In this document: positions 1-12,140 of the stretch, one piece after another
How the letters are laid out: the number at the start of each line of letters is the position of its first letter
How positions within the stretch are numbered: position 1 is the first letter of the stretch
Source: Botryotinia globosa
Taxonomy: Eukaryota > Ascomycota > Leotiomycetes > Helotiales > Sclerotiniaceae
Length of the DNA: 64,000 bases
Direction of reading: 5' to 3'
Assembly: GCA_014898425.1 (NCBI GenBank)
Contig: RCSZ01000001.1
Coordinates: 3,782,001 to 3,846,000, forward strand
The notes under the pieces: model-generated
Seen by the model: the letters and a program-made list of their open reading frames with translations, nothing else
Databases searched by the model: none
Told to the model about the DNA's origin: nothing
Program-made: the position numbers and the translations under genes

Positions 1-185
1 GAAATAAATGGAGCCTTTCTTTCTTTCTCTCGAGTCTCGAGTCTCTCCTGTACGGAGTAGTCTGTACCTAAACTTTAACTTTCGTAGACGGACCGGAAGG
101 CCTTGTGCAAAAATTAAGAAAATTCCTCGGATTGGTTCTTGCCCCCCACTTTCCATTTCCATTGTGAATCGTGATGCGTACTCTT

Positions 186-224
186 AAGATGTAAGATGTG
201 AGATGTAAGATGTAAGATGTAAGA
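186..224. repeat. (GATGTAA)n short tandem repeat
   Basis: About five imperfect copies of the heptamer GATGTAA stand in tandem. It is a simple microsatellite with no coding signal around it. Confidence 0.7.
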
Positions 225-408
225 AGAGGAGGAATGGATTGTGGGTGGATTGTGTATACGCACACTGCGCCCTTTACTTTACTTTCCTCTCTCTGCGAAT
301 TTTGATGGTGGATGATGGATGATACATATCCAATATCCAATATCTAATATCCAACCATTCAATATCTCATATCAATTCTTACCCGTTTACTCACGCAGTG
401 CTTACATA

Positions 409-452
409 CATCCATACTTACATACATACATTCATCCATCCATCCATCCATT
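409..452. repeat. CATA/CATC tetranucleotide microsatellite
   Basis: Copies of CATA give way to copies of CATC. Open frames crossing this stretch translate into periodic Tyr-Ile-His and Ile-His-Pro runs, so they are repeat artefacts rather than genes. Confidence 0.7.
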
Positions 453-640
453 TATCCCCGCCCCTTCCACCCTTCCACCCTCCCTCATATCCCCTGTTTA
501 TGAAAAGTTTACTAGCTGGGTGTACTATCCATCCCATCCGTGTGACTCGCAAATTCACAATCACTTCTGCATGTACTGATAGTCTGGTACGTACCAATGG
601 AGTCTGCATACCTACCATCCACTCACTACTTCTACGGAGT

Positions 641-699
641 CACTACTTCTACTCACTACTCCCACTCACCACTCCCACTCACCACTCCCACTCACTCAA
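641..699. repeat. Tandem repeat of about 13 bp, CACTCCCACTCAC type
   Basis: Several near-identical copies of a C/A/T-only unit follow one another. Together with the neighbouring microsatellites it marks the first 1.4 kb as intergenic, repeat-rich DNA. I see no gene between 1 and 1020. Confidence 0.6.
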
Positions 700-1020
700 A
701 CTAGGTAGCTATGTAATTCAAACAATCAAACACAAACGATGAAACGATGAAACGATGAAACGAATGCCAACCCCTCTCGATTTCTAAGCTGAAAAGTATG
801 ATGAATGCACCATGTACTTACTTACTGTCCAGTCTGTACTCTATCTGAATGGAGAAGAATACGTACACCAAGTATACTCACACTTCTGCTTACGAAACCG
901 TGCAGCTACCGGTTTATATGTATGTCCTAGGTATGCGTCCTTGTTGTTGTCTATTGGATTGGATTGGATTGAGCAGTCTCCATCTGCATCTGTCTATTGA
1001 GTATATATTCAATTTATGGG

Positions 1021-1371
<351 letters not shown>

Positions 1372-3957
1372 TATCGATCTTGAGACTCAATTATTTTACA
1401 TTTTTCATTTTTCAACTTTCGTTTTTCGTTAATCGGTTTTTGTTTTTGTTTTAATTTCTGCTTGCGAAGATGGATGGGGTGGAATGAAATGAAATGAAAT
1501 TGCTTGATGAGGATACGACACGTGATTTTCACGTGAATTACTAGGTTCACTATAAAGTTCGCCACAATTAAATTTTTCTCTCTACGGAGATTTAAGAGGT
1601 TTAGACTTTTTTTTTTTTTTTTTTTTTGGTCTAAATTTACTTTATACTTTATTTGACTTTCTGTCTTTCTTTACAGTTTTGTGTTTTCAAGGGTTTCATA
1701 CCCTATCGTTAGATACTGGGTCTAGTGTTTGATTACTAGTGTGGTGTGGTGTGGTGTAGTGGATGATTGAGAGTTGAGTTGAGTAGAGTATATATAGTGT
1801 ATATTCTATTCTATTCTATGCTTTGTTGGAATCTTTCTTGGGTGTTGAAGATTATGGTGTGGTAGCACCGCGATTGAGGGATTGAGGGTTTTTGTGGAAG
1901 AGGGGGGAGATTTTAGTTGCTGGCTGGTGGTGCTGTTTTCTGCGCTTTGGGTTTGTAGATTCTTTCTTGACTGGTGAGGGATTGTTTTTTTGTGTGGGTT
2001 ATTGTTCATACTGGACTGGACTGGGCTGGACTTTTGCTATCCGTCATATATTTTCTATGTACTTGCTTTGGGTGAGTTCTTCCTTGAGTGGTGTTTTGGG
2101 GTTGGTTGGATTTTTCATGAGTATGTAGGATCACACAGTGAGCTACTCTGTCTTGTCCCTATCCATTCCACATCCTCTTCATATTTGGGAGAGAGTTGTG
2201 TATAGCAATTCCTCTTCGAACGTCTCAAGCCTCCATGGCCTACGCAAAATGTTCGTTTGAATGCGCAAAGATCATGGTTGTTTACCCTACTAAGTCCATG
2301 GGCTGTGGCTACTCATAGAAGGTGGTCATATTATAGAAGAGTAAGCCTAGTGCAATTCCAAAGCACATGAGCATCTAGGAATGTATTCTTGGCTCGAACT
2401 TGAAGGGTGACCGATTTACATGCCACTATGTTGAACTATTTACAGAGCCGACTCGCTCACGTCCGAGTATTACTCTCCTCCGCATGATTGACCCAGGTTC
2501 GAGATAATGAAAGAATGTGTGAGAATGGTTCTTGATATGGCAATATTCTTGCTGCTTTGATCTTGCATCGAAGGGAACTTCAAGGCCAGAGAGTTTTGTG
2601 TTTGGTCAGGGGTCAATACCAACTATGAAGATTATCTCATTTGCATCGGCTGTGTTGCTTTACTTGGATATACACTATCGATCAGCTGTAGGATTCTCTA
2701 GTGATGAACCGCTCGAATCTTCGACTTTTGTATTTGTATTATTGAATAATTTGATAACTTTATTCAGATAACAAAAAAAATATACTCTAATCACTCACAC
2801 AATAATATATTGATACTAACATCCAAATATCAAAACATGAATTTGACATCAAATCAAATGCATACTAGTAACTGATGCGTTTAAACCTTGTCTCTGTATA
2901 GGGTATAAGGGGATTATAGGCTAGAAAATGAGTACATTCAGAAGTTCAAGAGTGATCGGGCTAGCTCTCCTTGCTCTTGCATTACATGCAGTGGGTAATT
3001 CCAGAGCTATTGAATACCTTAATATAAAGTTGAAACTCACAATATTAATTCTTCAATTTGATATTGAATATCGAAAAGACTACCTAGGTAATTGTGTATG
3101 CTGACATCCTCATTTTCTTGTTCTTGCTAAGTGGAGGTGGTGATGGCTCGGGTGGCTTCATCATAGTCTGTGCGTCGAGCTTCAGCGTTTGTGTGACCTT
3201 AGGTTATTTGTTATTATTTACTTTACCTCAGCTCTCAAACTACTACACCACAATCCAAACTTCGGAGATAATTCACGTCATCACCCTTCCTTCAACTCTC
3301 TATATAAGAACTTTGAATATAATAGACACAATGGGTACTCTAGATATTCATTTCACTATCCAGCATGTTTACTGGCTGTCGCAATAATGGGTGTTTGTGA
3401 GCAGCGCCTACTGGCAAAGGATGATCCCGCGATGCAGTTCCTCGCCTGGTCCTTGTGTGTCTATGCCGGAAAAACGTGCAGTTGAAGGATTTGGGCGCAG
3501 CATATACCAGGTACATTGTGTTCGACCAAGACTGGCGAATCTTATTTGCAGTGATGTCTGTCAAATATTCTTGATTCTGATTGTTTTGGCTCACCGCTTT
3601 CATCTTGCCACCAATCACAGCACATCTTCACCCCTCCTGTCAGCCTTTTTACAGTTACCTCAGCGTGGCGGAGGGATAGATAGATGTTTATTGACACTGC
3701 CTCAAAGCCATGCCGGTTTAATAGACTTGTCGTGTTCATTGTGCTCTCGACCATGCATGGTAAGATTTGCTGGACGATGCATCTGATTCTCATATCGAAA
3801 ACCTCACCCACCAGCTTCATTCTCAGAATACAGGGCGATCAGGACTTAAAATTTACCTGTTTCGATCGAAAATATCACCATTTGCAACATCAGGAGGGAA
3901 ATCAGACTTTCATATCTTGAGCTTTCCATGAACATTGAATTGCAAAACAGTTCCTAG
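1372..3957. other. Intergenic stretch without a recognised gene
   Basis: There is a poly-T run near 1608-1627 and several short open frames, none with a family motif, a credible splice pattern or sensible composition. The palindrome CCTAGG occurs near 3083, and the same core recurs near 17176, 21169 and 33175. I see nothing else I can name. Confidence 0.5.
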
Positions 3958-6428
3958 ATGGATTCATACCAGTACCAACCGATCAATCTTGGTCGACCTT
4001 CTATTCGACTTCTCCAACTCTCCAAAGGGGACTGGTCCGAAAAGATTCAAGGTCATTTTATCAGTGCCTGGTTTGACGATCCTGATAGTATCATACCATA
4101 TCTTGCATTGTCTTATGCCTGGGGTAACATTGACAAAGTGGAAGAGGTTATAATTGACAGCACCAGAATCAAAGTGACTATCAACTTACATATGGCACTT
4201 CAGCATTTAAGATCTGGAGAGGAGGATCAATTTTTTCTGGATTGATGCTTTGTGTATCAATCAGGAGAATGTCCACGAGAAAATCCATCAAATCAGACAG
4301 ATGGGCGACATATACAAGAAGGCTGAAAAGGTCGTGGTTTGGTTAGGTCAAGGGACTGATGAAACTGACCTGGTGATGGATGCCACGAACCGGCTGCGGA
4401 AGGCAAGTTTAGGTTGGTGTTCAGCAGAGTGGAAAGATAAGGCCAGTAGTTGGGTCGATGAAAACAATGAATACTTGACGAATTCGCGTGAGCAAATGAG
4501 ATTGATATTGGAACGACCATGGTTTCGAAGAATCTGGATCTTACAAGAAGTTGCCAATGCTCGGCGAGGAACGACAGTACATTGCGGTAAAGATCTATCA
4601 GCGCTACAATCTTCTCCCAGTTTCCGGCTCTGATCGCTTTCAACCCCGCTGTACATTGTCAATCAGTTCTGGATATAATGCCTGGAATCTCCCGGAAAGA
4701 GTCTTGGGGGGCGCAAGGTCAGAAGCTTCAGACGTTATTAGTAAAGTTTTGTGAAAGTGAAGCGACTGATGATCGAGATAAGATATATGCGTTACTAGGC
4801 ATGTCTTCAGACGCACATGGGAGTAAAATCTTAGACCCAAAGTGCGATAAGTCTTCAAAACAGGGCATTCGAGAAGCTGTCTCGTTCATTTTGTCTCAGA
4901 AGTATCCTCAATTTATAGATGATGCGTCACTCGATCAGTTTCTTGACTGGAATTTGATAAAGTTTTTAGATAATGTGGAAGATTTAGAAGGTGTTATTTT
5001 GATGGATGCGTTTAAAGGGGCAGAAGAAAGATTCCTCAAGCTATTGATTGAAACAGATGTGTGTCAAATTAGCTCGAGAGACCTTCATGATCGAACTCCG
5101 GTACATTGGGCCGTTCAAAGAGAGCAGCCGGCCATTTTAAAGATGTTGCTTGACGCATCTCTGTGGAGTCTTGAGAAGAAATATTCAGATAAGCAAACAC
5201 CATTGTCGTTAGCTATTCAAACAGGAAACGCTAAAATTGTCGAGTTAATCCTCAATCCGGGCGTAGACATTGAAGCAACCTGTTTGAACGGTTTCACACC
5301 GCTGTTTCTAGCTATTGAGAGGAACAACATCGATATTGTTGAGCTTCTTCGAAGAGGTGCTAAATGTAAAGCACAGAATATGAGTAGCCCCGTTCTATCA
5401 TCACAAGAGAGCGATAGATCTGGCCAGTCCATATCTCCAACTTCAACTTCTAAAAGTCAACTTCCATTACCATTTGCAATTGAAAGTGGGAATTACGGTA
5501 TCTCTAAATTGTTGTTTGACCATGGTGCTTCTCTCAGAGATGGGGGCCCATTGTCAGATATTGAATGTGAAGTCGACAAGATGGTTCAGTTCTTGATTGA
5601 TGACGGTATTGGCACAGATAATCCGGAGCTCAGAATGCGTCTACAGTTGGCCGCTGAGCTTGGAAACATCAAACTCACCCGGGAATTCATTAAGAGGGGA
5701 TGTGCGCTGGATAGTAAAGATGGAATGGACCGAACTCTGTTGATTTTTGCTGTCGCGTATGGTCACTATGAAACTAGTAAGCTGTTACTCAAAGCGGTGC
5801 TGAGGTGCACAGCAAAGACTTACTCCATCAAAAACCATTAATTATAGCAGTCAAAAATGGAAACAAGAAAACCGAAGAGCTTCTGCTTCAACATGGTGCT
5901 TTTATTGATAGTAAAGATTCATTCGGTCAAACACCATTAATGGAAGCAGTCCAAAATTGGAACAGGAAATTTGAAAAGCTTCTGCGTCGAAACGATGCTA
6001 CTTTCGAAAGAAGATTGGAGGACGATTTACCACCAGTATCAATGGCGACTGACTGGAAACGCTACGGCATTGTTGAAGTGTTAATTCCAAGGGGCGCGCA
6101 TATTGACGTGAAAGATGTTCTTGGTAGAACAGCATTGACATACGCTGCTTCGCGCGGAAAATTGGAAATCGTTGCGCTCTTGCTTGCAAAGGGTGCTAGG
6201 CTCGAAACAAGAGATTGGGAGGGAAGAACACCGTTGCATAATGCAGTAATTTCGGATTGGTCAGCGACAAGTAATTGGCTTCTATACAGGATTGTTACGC
6301 TTTTGCTTGAAAAGGGCGCTGCGCTCAAAACAATAGATGGGGAGGGAAAAACACCGTTGCAGAATTTGAAGGCTTTGGAAGGAGGTGAGACCTTTCAACA
6401 AAAGCTTGTGGCGCTTTTATCTAAATAG
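3958..6428 (+). pseudogene. HET-domain / ankyrin-repeat protein, broken by three indels
   Basis: HET-domain proteins mediate heterokaryon incompatibility, a programmed cell death after fusion of unlike hyphae. The opening frame from ATG at 3958 carries the usual N-terminus and the motif YLALSYAWG. It stops early because a run of six T at 4227-4232 is one base too long: with one T fewer the frame reads on into DALCINQEN, KKAEKVVVWLG and RIWILQEV. A second slip near 4605-4612, one base missing, leads to the frame starting before 4678, where DRDKIYALLGM, typical of the end of HET regions, is seen. From about 5090 ankyrin repeats follow (for example TPLSLAIQTGNAKIVELI, TPLFLAIERNNIDIVEL). A third slip, one base missing in an A run near 5791-5795, separates them from the last repeats, which are open to the stop at 6426-6428. 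The restored length would be about 820 residues. Nearby cutinase and P450 genes are intact, which speaks against general sequencing noise, but all three slips are one-base and two lie in homopolymers. Confidence 0.88.
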
Positions 6429-7563
6429 AATAAATCTTATTGAATGAGGATTAAAAAAAAGTTAAGATTATATTTGTTGGGTATCACTGGTAGGCTGCGC
6501 AATGGGTCCAGATGGTTTGGCGCAGTTTAGATACTGGATTGAAACACAACCTGCTATCGACTACATGGAGATTTTGAATGATCTAGCATTCTCACTATAT
6601 CCTCGGAGCTGTGAAACTATTTCAACGCTCTTCTTTCTGCAGTTATACGCAACGGATTCACGATGGTAGTTGATTAATTGCGAAACCATTTCTATTTTTC
6701 AAATTTCTGAGAGCGACCGGATATCTCCAACAGAGTACATCATCTTACCCATGGATCATCTCAGTCACTCTCCTGCTATTGATACGAAATGGCCTACCGC
6801 GTGTTCAAAATTTACGCGGCAGTGCCAGTCCATCGGGCTTCTTGCGATGAAAATGAACTCTTTGGGGCGGAGCTTTCAGTCTGAGATGTCCCTGTCCCAC
6901 ACAGCAAATACTTAGTAGTGTTGGGATAAGTGGGTGATTGATTAGGGTGGTGTGGGAAAATAGGGACATCTTGATTGGTCATTTATATGTTGAACAGCAA
7001 TGTACAGTCTGTTTCTTTTCTCTGCGTATATATGTACTTCCATGCCAGGTTGCTCTACATGCTACCTATGCTGCAATGGAGTTCGTCAAGCTGGAGTTTT
7101 TGATTCTCTAGTTCTTGGTTCATGCATGATAAATGCCACTGCATGTGTATTTCATTTGGGTCTACAAGTTCCTCGGGGGCTTTTTGTAACTGGTTAGGAT
7201 TTATATCATCCATCTTTACAAAGTTCGGGGAGGCGGAGTTAACAAATAAGGTTGGTTATCTGAGGCTTGCTTTCAAGCTTTCAGATATAGAATTTTTTTG
7301 AAGAAGTGTTTGTGGGGTTTTCTGCACTTGTTTGTTTGGTCTCGGACTTTGGGTAAGGTAGTGTAGAGGTAACTCATCGCATCATCATTGTCTTTGGCGT
7401 GGAGAAGAGGATGGTTTAGTCTATGTATATGGTTGCTTGATTGTATGCGTGGATTGGAGATACCCATGCTTTGAACTGAAGAATGAATGTAAGTGAAGCG
7501 TTCAAGAATCAAGATATGAAAATCTTGAGTGTTTGTATGAAAACAATGCCATATTTCAGATGA
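6429..7563. other. Intergenic stretch without a recognised gene
   Basis: Composition is ordinary and there are a few short open frames without family motifs. I see no repeats or RNA gene here. Confidence 0.45.
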
Positions 7564-8241
7564 GAAAAAAGCCCTAGCCCGGAGAGAGAGGTCGGTGTTG
7601 CTATCAAAGAATCCAGCATACCGCCTAAGGGAATTTTCGTAACTACGAAAGTCCTTGAGGGTCTTTACGACATACCCAAATCGAATTCAGAAGAGTTTAA
7701 CTAAGCTTTAACTGGACTATGGGTTAAACGCTTCATTGTGTATACAACCACTAACTCTGTAGATATTTGCTCCATTCACCCTATCTCGCAAAAACAAAAA
7801 AAACTTTCCGACCTTCAACAGATCTGGCTGTCGATAAAACAGGTAAAAGCCTCTGGAAAGGCTAAATCCATTAGAGTGTCAAATCACCAGCGTCCGCATA
7901 TCAAAGAAATACTGAAAGTCGCTACCATCATTCATGCTAGAATTGCATCCTTATCTACAGCGCGCACACAATTATCTCCCCTGGATGCGGGCGCATAGGC
8001 TCGAGGCGGCTAGTTTCAACGGGTTAACACCAATCACTAAAGCACGGCCCGGACCTTTCGACAACACACTTGCAGAGATTGCAGCCGGATATCAAGTTTC
8101 TGAAAACTCTGTGCCATTAGCTGGCAGGTTGCTCAGAATGTTGTGGTGACGACAACGACGATGAAGGTTGCTCGACTGGAGGATTATGCTGCAGCTGTGC
8201 AGCTGAAATTATCGAGGGAGGAGCAGGAGAACATCATATGA
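7564..8241 (+). pseudogene. Aldo/keto reductase remnant (N-terminus missing, frameshifted)
   Basis: Aldo/keto reductases reduce carbonyl groups with NADPH. Family sequence is spread over alternating frames. Frame 1 from 7564 gives EVGVAIKES and FVTTKVLEG, with the conserved catalytic Lys in the TTK context. Frame 2 near 7689-7716 gives SLTKL, a stop, then LDYG. Frame 1 at 7735-7930 gives VDICSIH, LQQIW, ASGKAKSIRVSN and QRPH. Frame 2 at 7934-8128 gives LHPYLQRAHNYLPWM and LTPITKARPGP. Frame 1 from about 8131 gives QNVVVTTTTMK, ARLEDYAAA and EEQENI up to TGA at 8239-8241. The first roughly 60 residues, with the catalytic Asp and Tyr, are not found upstream. At least four frame changes and one internal stop make this a clear relic. 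Its closest functional relatives would be fungal 2,5-diketo-gluconate-reductase-like enzymes, but the substrate cannot be told. Confidence 0.9.
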
Positions 8242-10068
8242 GTTGGATTGATGCATCTTTTTAGAGCTTGAGCTCCTGACCGTTTCGATCCTGATGATAG
8301 ATCTTAGCTTTTTGATATTTATCTGGCTGGTGATTTTCAGAAGTAGGCCTTAGCTGTACGGCAGTCTTAAGTATCTTGGAGAGTCCGGAAGGAAGCATTT
8401 TGGTATCCTTTCTCTTTTGCATTTGAATTGAAGATTTTTGCTTGTCTTATTAGCTATCAGTTCAAATATCTTGGAAGGCCAACAATGCAAAGTTTTATTT
8501 CATATCTGGATAGTTGAGATGATTCTTATCAACAGATACTCATAATTCCTACTACCAGTCGATGGCAGAAGTATCAAAGAACGCCCTGGAGAGAATAGAT
8601 GGATAGAAGAGACGTAATTACCCCATGAAGCCGTACACACATGGATACTAATGCATTTGAAACATCCATAGACTTTCTTGGGTGAAATCCAAGTTGAGCG
8701 AAGCGAAAAATTTCATATTTTTGCAAAGGGAGAAACCCGTGCATGTATGCACTTGCACACAAATTCACATCTTCAATCCCATCATTCCAATCAATACTAA
8801 CATCAATCCATCCATCACCACACTCTCTCAAAACACCCCTCGATTTAATTCCATCTCCGAATTTTTCGGCCGCGATTCAAATCAGAATCCCAGTACCCAC
8901 TCTCATCCTCATCTTCAACCATTAAACAAATATTTCCGCAGATCTTTTCATGAAAATACAACTATATTTCTATTCCAACCAATCTCTATCTTCGATTATT
9001 CTTCAAGAAATGTCTTGTTGCACGTCTACACCGGCTCCGAAGGTATGGATCTCGGACTTCCGAGCTTTTCCTCTAGCCTTCCTTCACCTATGAGTTTTCT
9101 TTTCATATTTATGTAAAGAATTAATGAATCTGGCATGATATTGTATCGAAATCTACCGCGGAGAAAAACTCGGGTCCATGTTCTGATCTAGAATCGAGAT
9201 GACTGAGAACCCGATAACTTTACAGGTGCCCGAGTAAGCTCATTTCTCCTCGGATGAGTAAGATTCCAATTCATATTCAACAAACAGGATTTATTATTTG
9301 AATGGATTGGAGAATGACTGAAAAAGGCAGGAGATATGTTGCAATGGATAGTTGGTGATGGAGAGTGAAGTTTTGTTGCACGTCGCTGTTCGGATCCGGG
9401 CGGGAGTTTCGGATATAGGGGTCGGAGATCGTGGGGCTCGGTAGATGTGTACAAGTATACTGGTTACTTGGAATGAATCGAGATGGGTGTTGATTGATTT
9501 GGAAGGTGATTATCTGATTGGAGATGAGGGTGTGCTATATGCAAAATGATAAGTAGACCGTTTTGGTAATGGTGTGAGCGATGACGTCGGGTTACAGATT
9601 GTTACTTGAAGGGATCATTCAACCAACGTGATACATACGTTAGATACAAACACTATCATTTGAACATCATCATCTACTTTTCAATTTGTGGTTTTTTCGT
9701 CAAGATTGTTATTGATTTCAATCTTTGTAATCCTTCTGGACAATGATTCGATAACATAATGCTATATTTTCCCAACAGCTATTAATAACACCAACTGTTT
9801 TCCCCTATCTTTTTCCTGAAACTCAACACTATGTTCAAGCCGAACCGGTTCAATATCACAAGACTCGAAATTCATAAATGATAGAGTAACGAAGTCCTCA
9901 AATCTACCATTTAAGATTAAAAATTATATCCCCCCCTCTATATATCGAGAAACTCTATCCGTTACCCTTCCCCTCGAATCAAAATCCTCCATCCCAAACC
10001 CAACCCCAAATACAAATCCACATATCCATTAATATGTTCCCATTCAAACACTTTGTCTACTCTTCTCT
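8242..10068. other. Intergenic stretch without a recognised gene
   Basis: Several open frames of 60-145 codons exist on both strands (for example 8682-9116 plus). Their Ser/Pro/His/Ile-rich translations have no recognisable domain and they have no credible splice partners. I do not call a gene here. Confidence 0.4.
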
Positions 10069-10449
10069 CTACTCTTTAGACTTCAAATGACGCCTACAAT
10101 CATTAATCGTCGCCACGATCATCCATAGTAAACTCACGCCACCCAATCCCGCAAGCAAAATAATAACCGGAATGACCCATCCGTCGAGCGGTCGAGTCAA
10201 AAAAGCTCGGTCCGATTCCTCGGTTTGGGGTGTCGAGTCCCGTTCACAAGAAACCGATACATCGGAACAATTTTTTACTATCGTGGTGGTGATGATGGCG
10301 GTGATGGTGGGAGTAATGGTAGGAATAATGGCGGTGGTATCGGGGGTGGTGATGAAGCTGACAACGGTTCGGGTAATGATGATGGCATAGCTAGTAATAT
10401 TAGAAGGAATCCTCTCGAGAGCTCCGAATGCGTATGTGGTATCTGCCAT
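10069..10449 (-). CDS. Hypothetical single-pass membrane protein
   Basis: I do not recognise a family. Starting at the ATG at 10449 the frame gives about 126 residues. An N-terminal part is followed by a Thr/Ile-rich tract (repeated TIT and ITT groups), then a short polar segment with two Cys and acidic residues, then one strong transmembrane stretch (WVIPVIILLAGLGGVSLLWM). It ends in a short basic tail (DCRRHLKSKE). This layout, a Thr-rich and possibly O-glycosylated outer part, one membrane segment and a short cytosolic tail, is common in small fungal surface proteins. The frame is open for 32 more codons upstream, to an ATG at 10545. I prefer the inner ATG because the upstream residues look like leader DNA. 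No intron is needed. The gene stands alone, and its reality rests only on the orderly topology. Confidence 0.5.
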   Translation of the reverse strand: MADTTYAFGALERIPSNITSYAIIITRTVVSFITTPDTTAIIPTITPTITAIITTTIVKNCSDVSVSCERDSTPQTEESDRAFLTRPLDGWVIPVIILLAGLGGVSLLWMIVATINDCRRHLKSKE

Positions 10450-10545
10450 GTTTTTTTTTCGAGTGTTGGATAAGGTGGGGTTGTTAATGAGGGGGAAGTG
10501 TCTGCATGGATAGGTGGATATTTGTAGAATTGGTTTTTTGTGCAT

Positions 10546-12140
10546 GAAATAATGATTGTTGAACTAAGTTGTTGGACTGATACTCGTTGGGAACTGTGAG
10601 GTCTAGTAACCTTCAGGAGGAAGAAATAACCGGTGCTAAACTCGCTAGAGTGGAAATTTTTGAAGACACTTTTGTCGAGGAAGTGAGTATTAACATCCGT
10701 TGGATATATAGACATTTTGTTATATTAAGATATAAGACTGGTATGGACTGAAGGATTTCTATATCGAGATTGATTTTCATTATATATTATAATAGATCGA
10801 TCCAATATGTGAAGAAATTTGAGGGGATCTATAGGAGAAAACATCAAGGTTACGATAACCGACATTTCGGACTATAGTTTAATAATATAAGGGTTTGGGT
10901 ATCTAAAAGTAGTTGGAAATTTGAAAATAATTTAATGTTCTAATTATATTCAATATCGTAAATAATTTGAACATTTTAATTGAATCCAGAATTTAGTAAT
11001 CTGTATTGTTGGACTACAGTCCGGAGTATTGAAAACTCTGTTCGTAGAACCTCGATACAATGATTCTATCGTTATGCTCTAAAACACTCAGTATTTATCC
11101 TTTGATCTCATTGATAGAAATTCCGATTATTATTAATACCTCTTATCATAGTAAAACCCATCTTTAGTTTAACGAGTAATACGCTAGGTCACATGTATTG
11201 ATTATACCCTAGTTTATTCTATACTTCTCTATTTCATTTTCGCTAATACAAACAAACTCATGATCAAGTTTCCCTCCCCTTATTTTCTTACATCCTCTTC
11301 GCTTTTGATCTATGTTGAAAAATTTACTATCCTACGTGTATACTCACTAGCTTAGTCATTAGGATATACACTTATCATGCGCGATCTAGCGCTCATGTTG
11401 TTCTGGAGATCTTGTTTCTTGAATTGACACTGAGAGTATAGTTTTAAAGGAGAAATCCTTCATGAAAGCCCTCCTTGAAACCCTATGATTATCACAACTT
11501 GCATTATTTGATCACTTTCGTGCTTATATATTACTATACAATCTCACTATATAATTGTAGAGTGATCTAGTATGGAAAATATCCCGTTTACATCATTTTA
11601 TGGAAGAATGGGAATGTAATTGCAAAGATGAAACCCCCTGCAGCCCCCCTTCCTCCTCTTTCCTCTCTCGAGCCTCTGATTGTTCTAATTAATACCATAC
11701 AATTGTTCTCACATACTCATATACCCATATATTACCATACAATATACCACATGATCACACAATTGAGAATGGCAGAAGAGACTCTACGTCGTACCCGAAC
11801 CCTTCCGCAAAGATCTCGGTACATGATTCTATCGGTAGATTCTATAACTTAACAATTTATTCACCCCTAAGTTTCAGTACAAGAAGGCATTCGGTATCTC
11901 TATCATTCAATAGTTTCTTCTCCGCATAATTTGATGACTATGAAATGTGTTCGCCGTAGCTTCTCGATATTATTAATCGATTGGTTAGTCGTTCGTTGAT
12001 CGTTATAACCTTCGATGAAACTTTCCTTCTTCCTTTTTAGTTCGGTTTATTTTTTGTTCATTTGCAATAAATTGAACATTGATCAATATTTCCAATATCA
12101 TAAAGATACAAAAGTTCAACACCAGCAACCCAACCTCATC
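10546..12140. other. Intergenic stretch without a recognised gene
   Basis: The stretch is moderately AT-rich with several palindromic AT patches and only short open frames. The open frame that begins at 12015 and runs into the methyltransferase relic is a 5' extension. The better start for that gene is 12141. Confidence 0.4.

Noticed and set aside
8682..9116. Plus-strand open frame of 144 codons
   Set aside because: Low-complexity Ser/Pro/His/Ile-rich translation, with no domain, no splice context and competing frames on both strands.
12015..12140. Upstream start for the methyltransferase relic
   Set aside because: The added hydrophobic stretch is not family-like. The ATG at 12141 begins a normal N-terminus for cytosolic methyltransferases.
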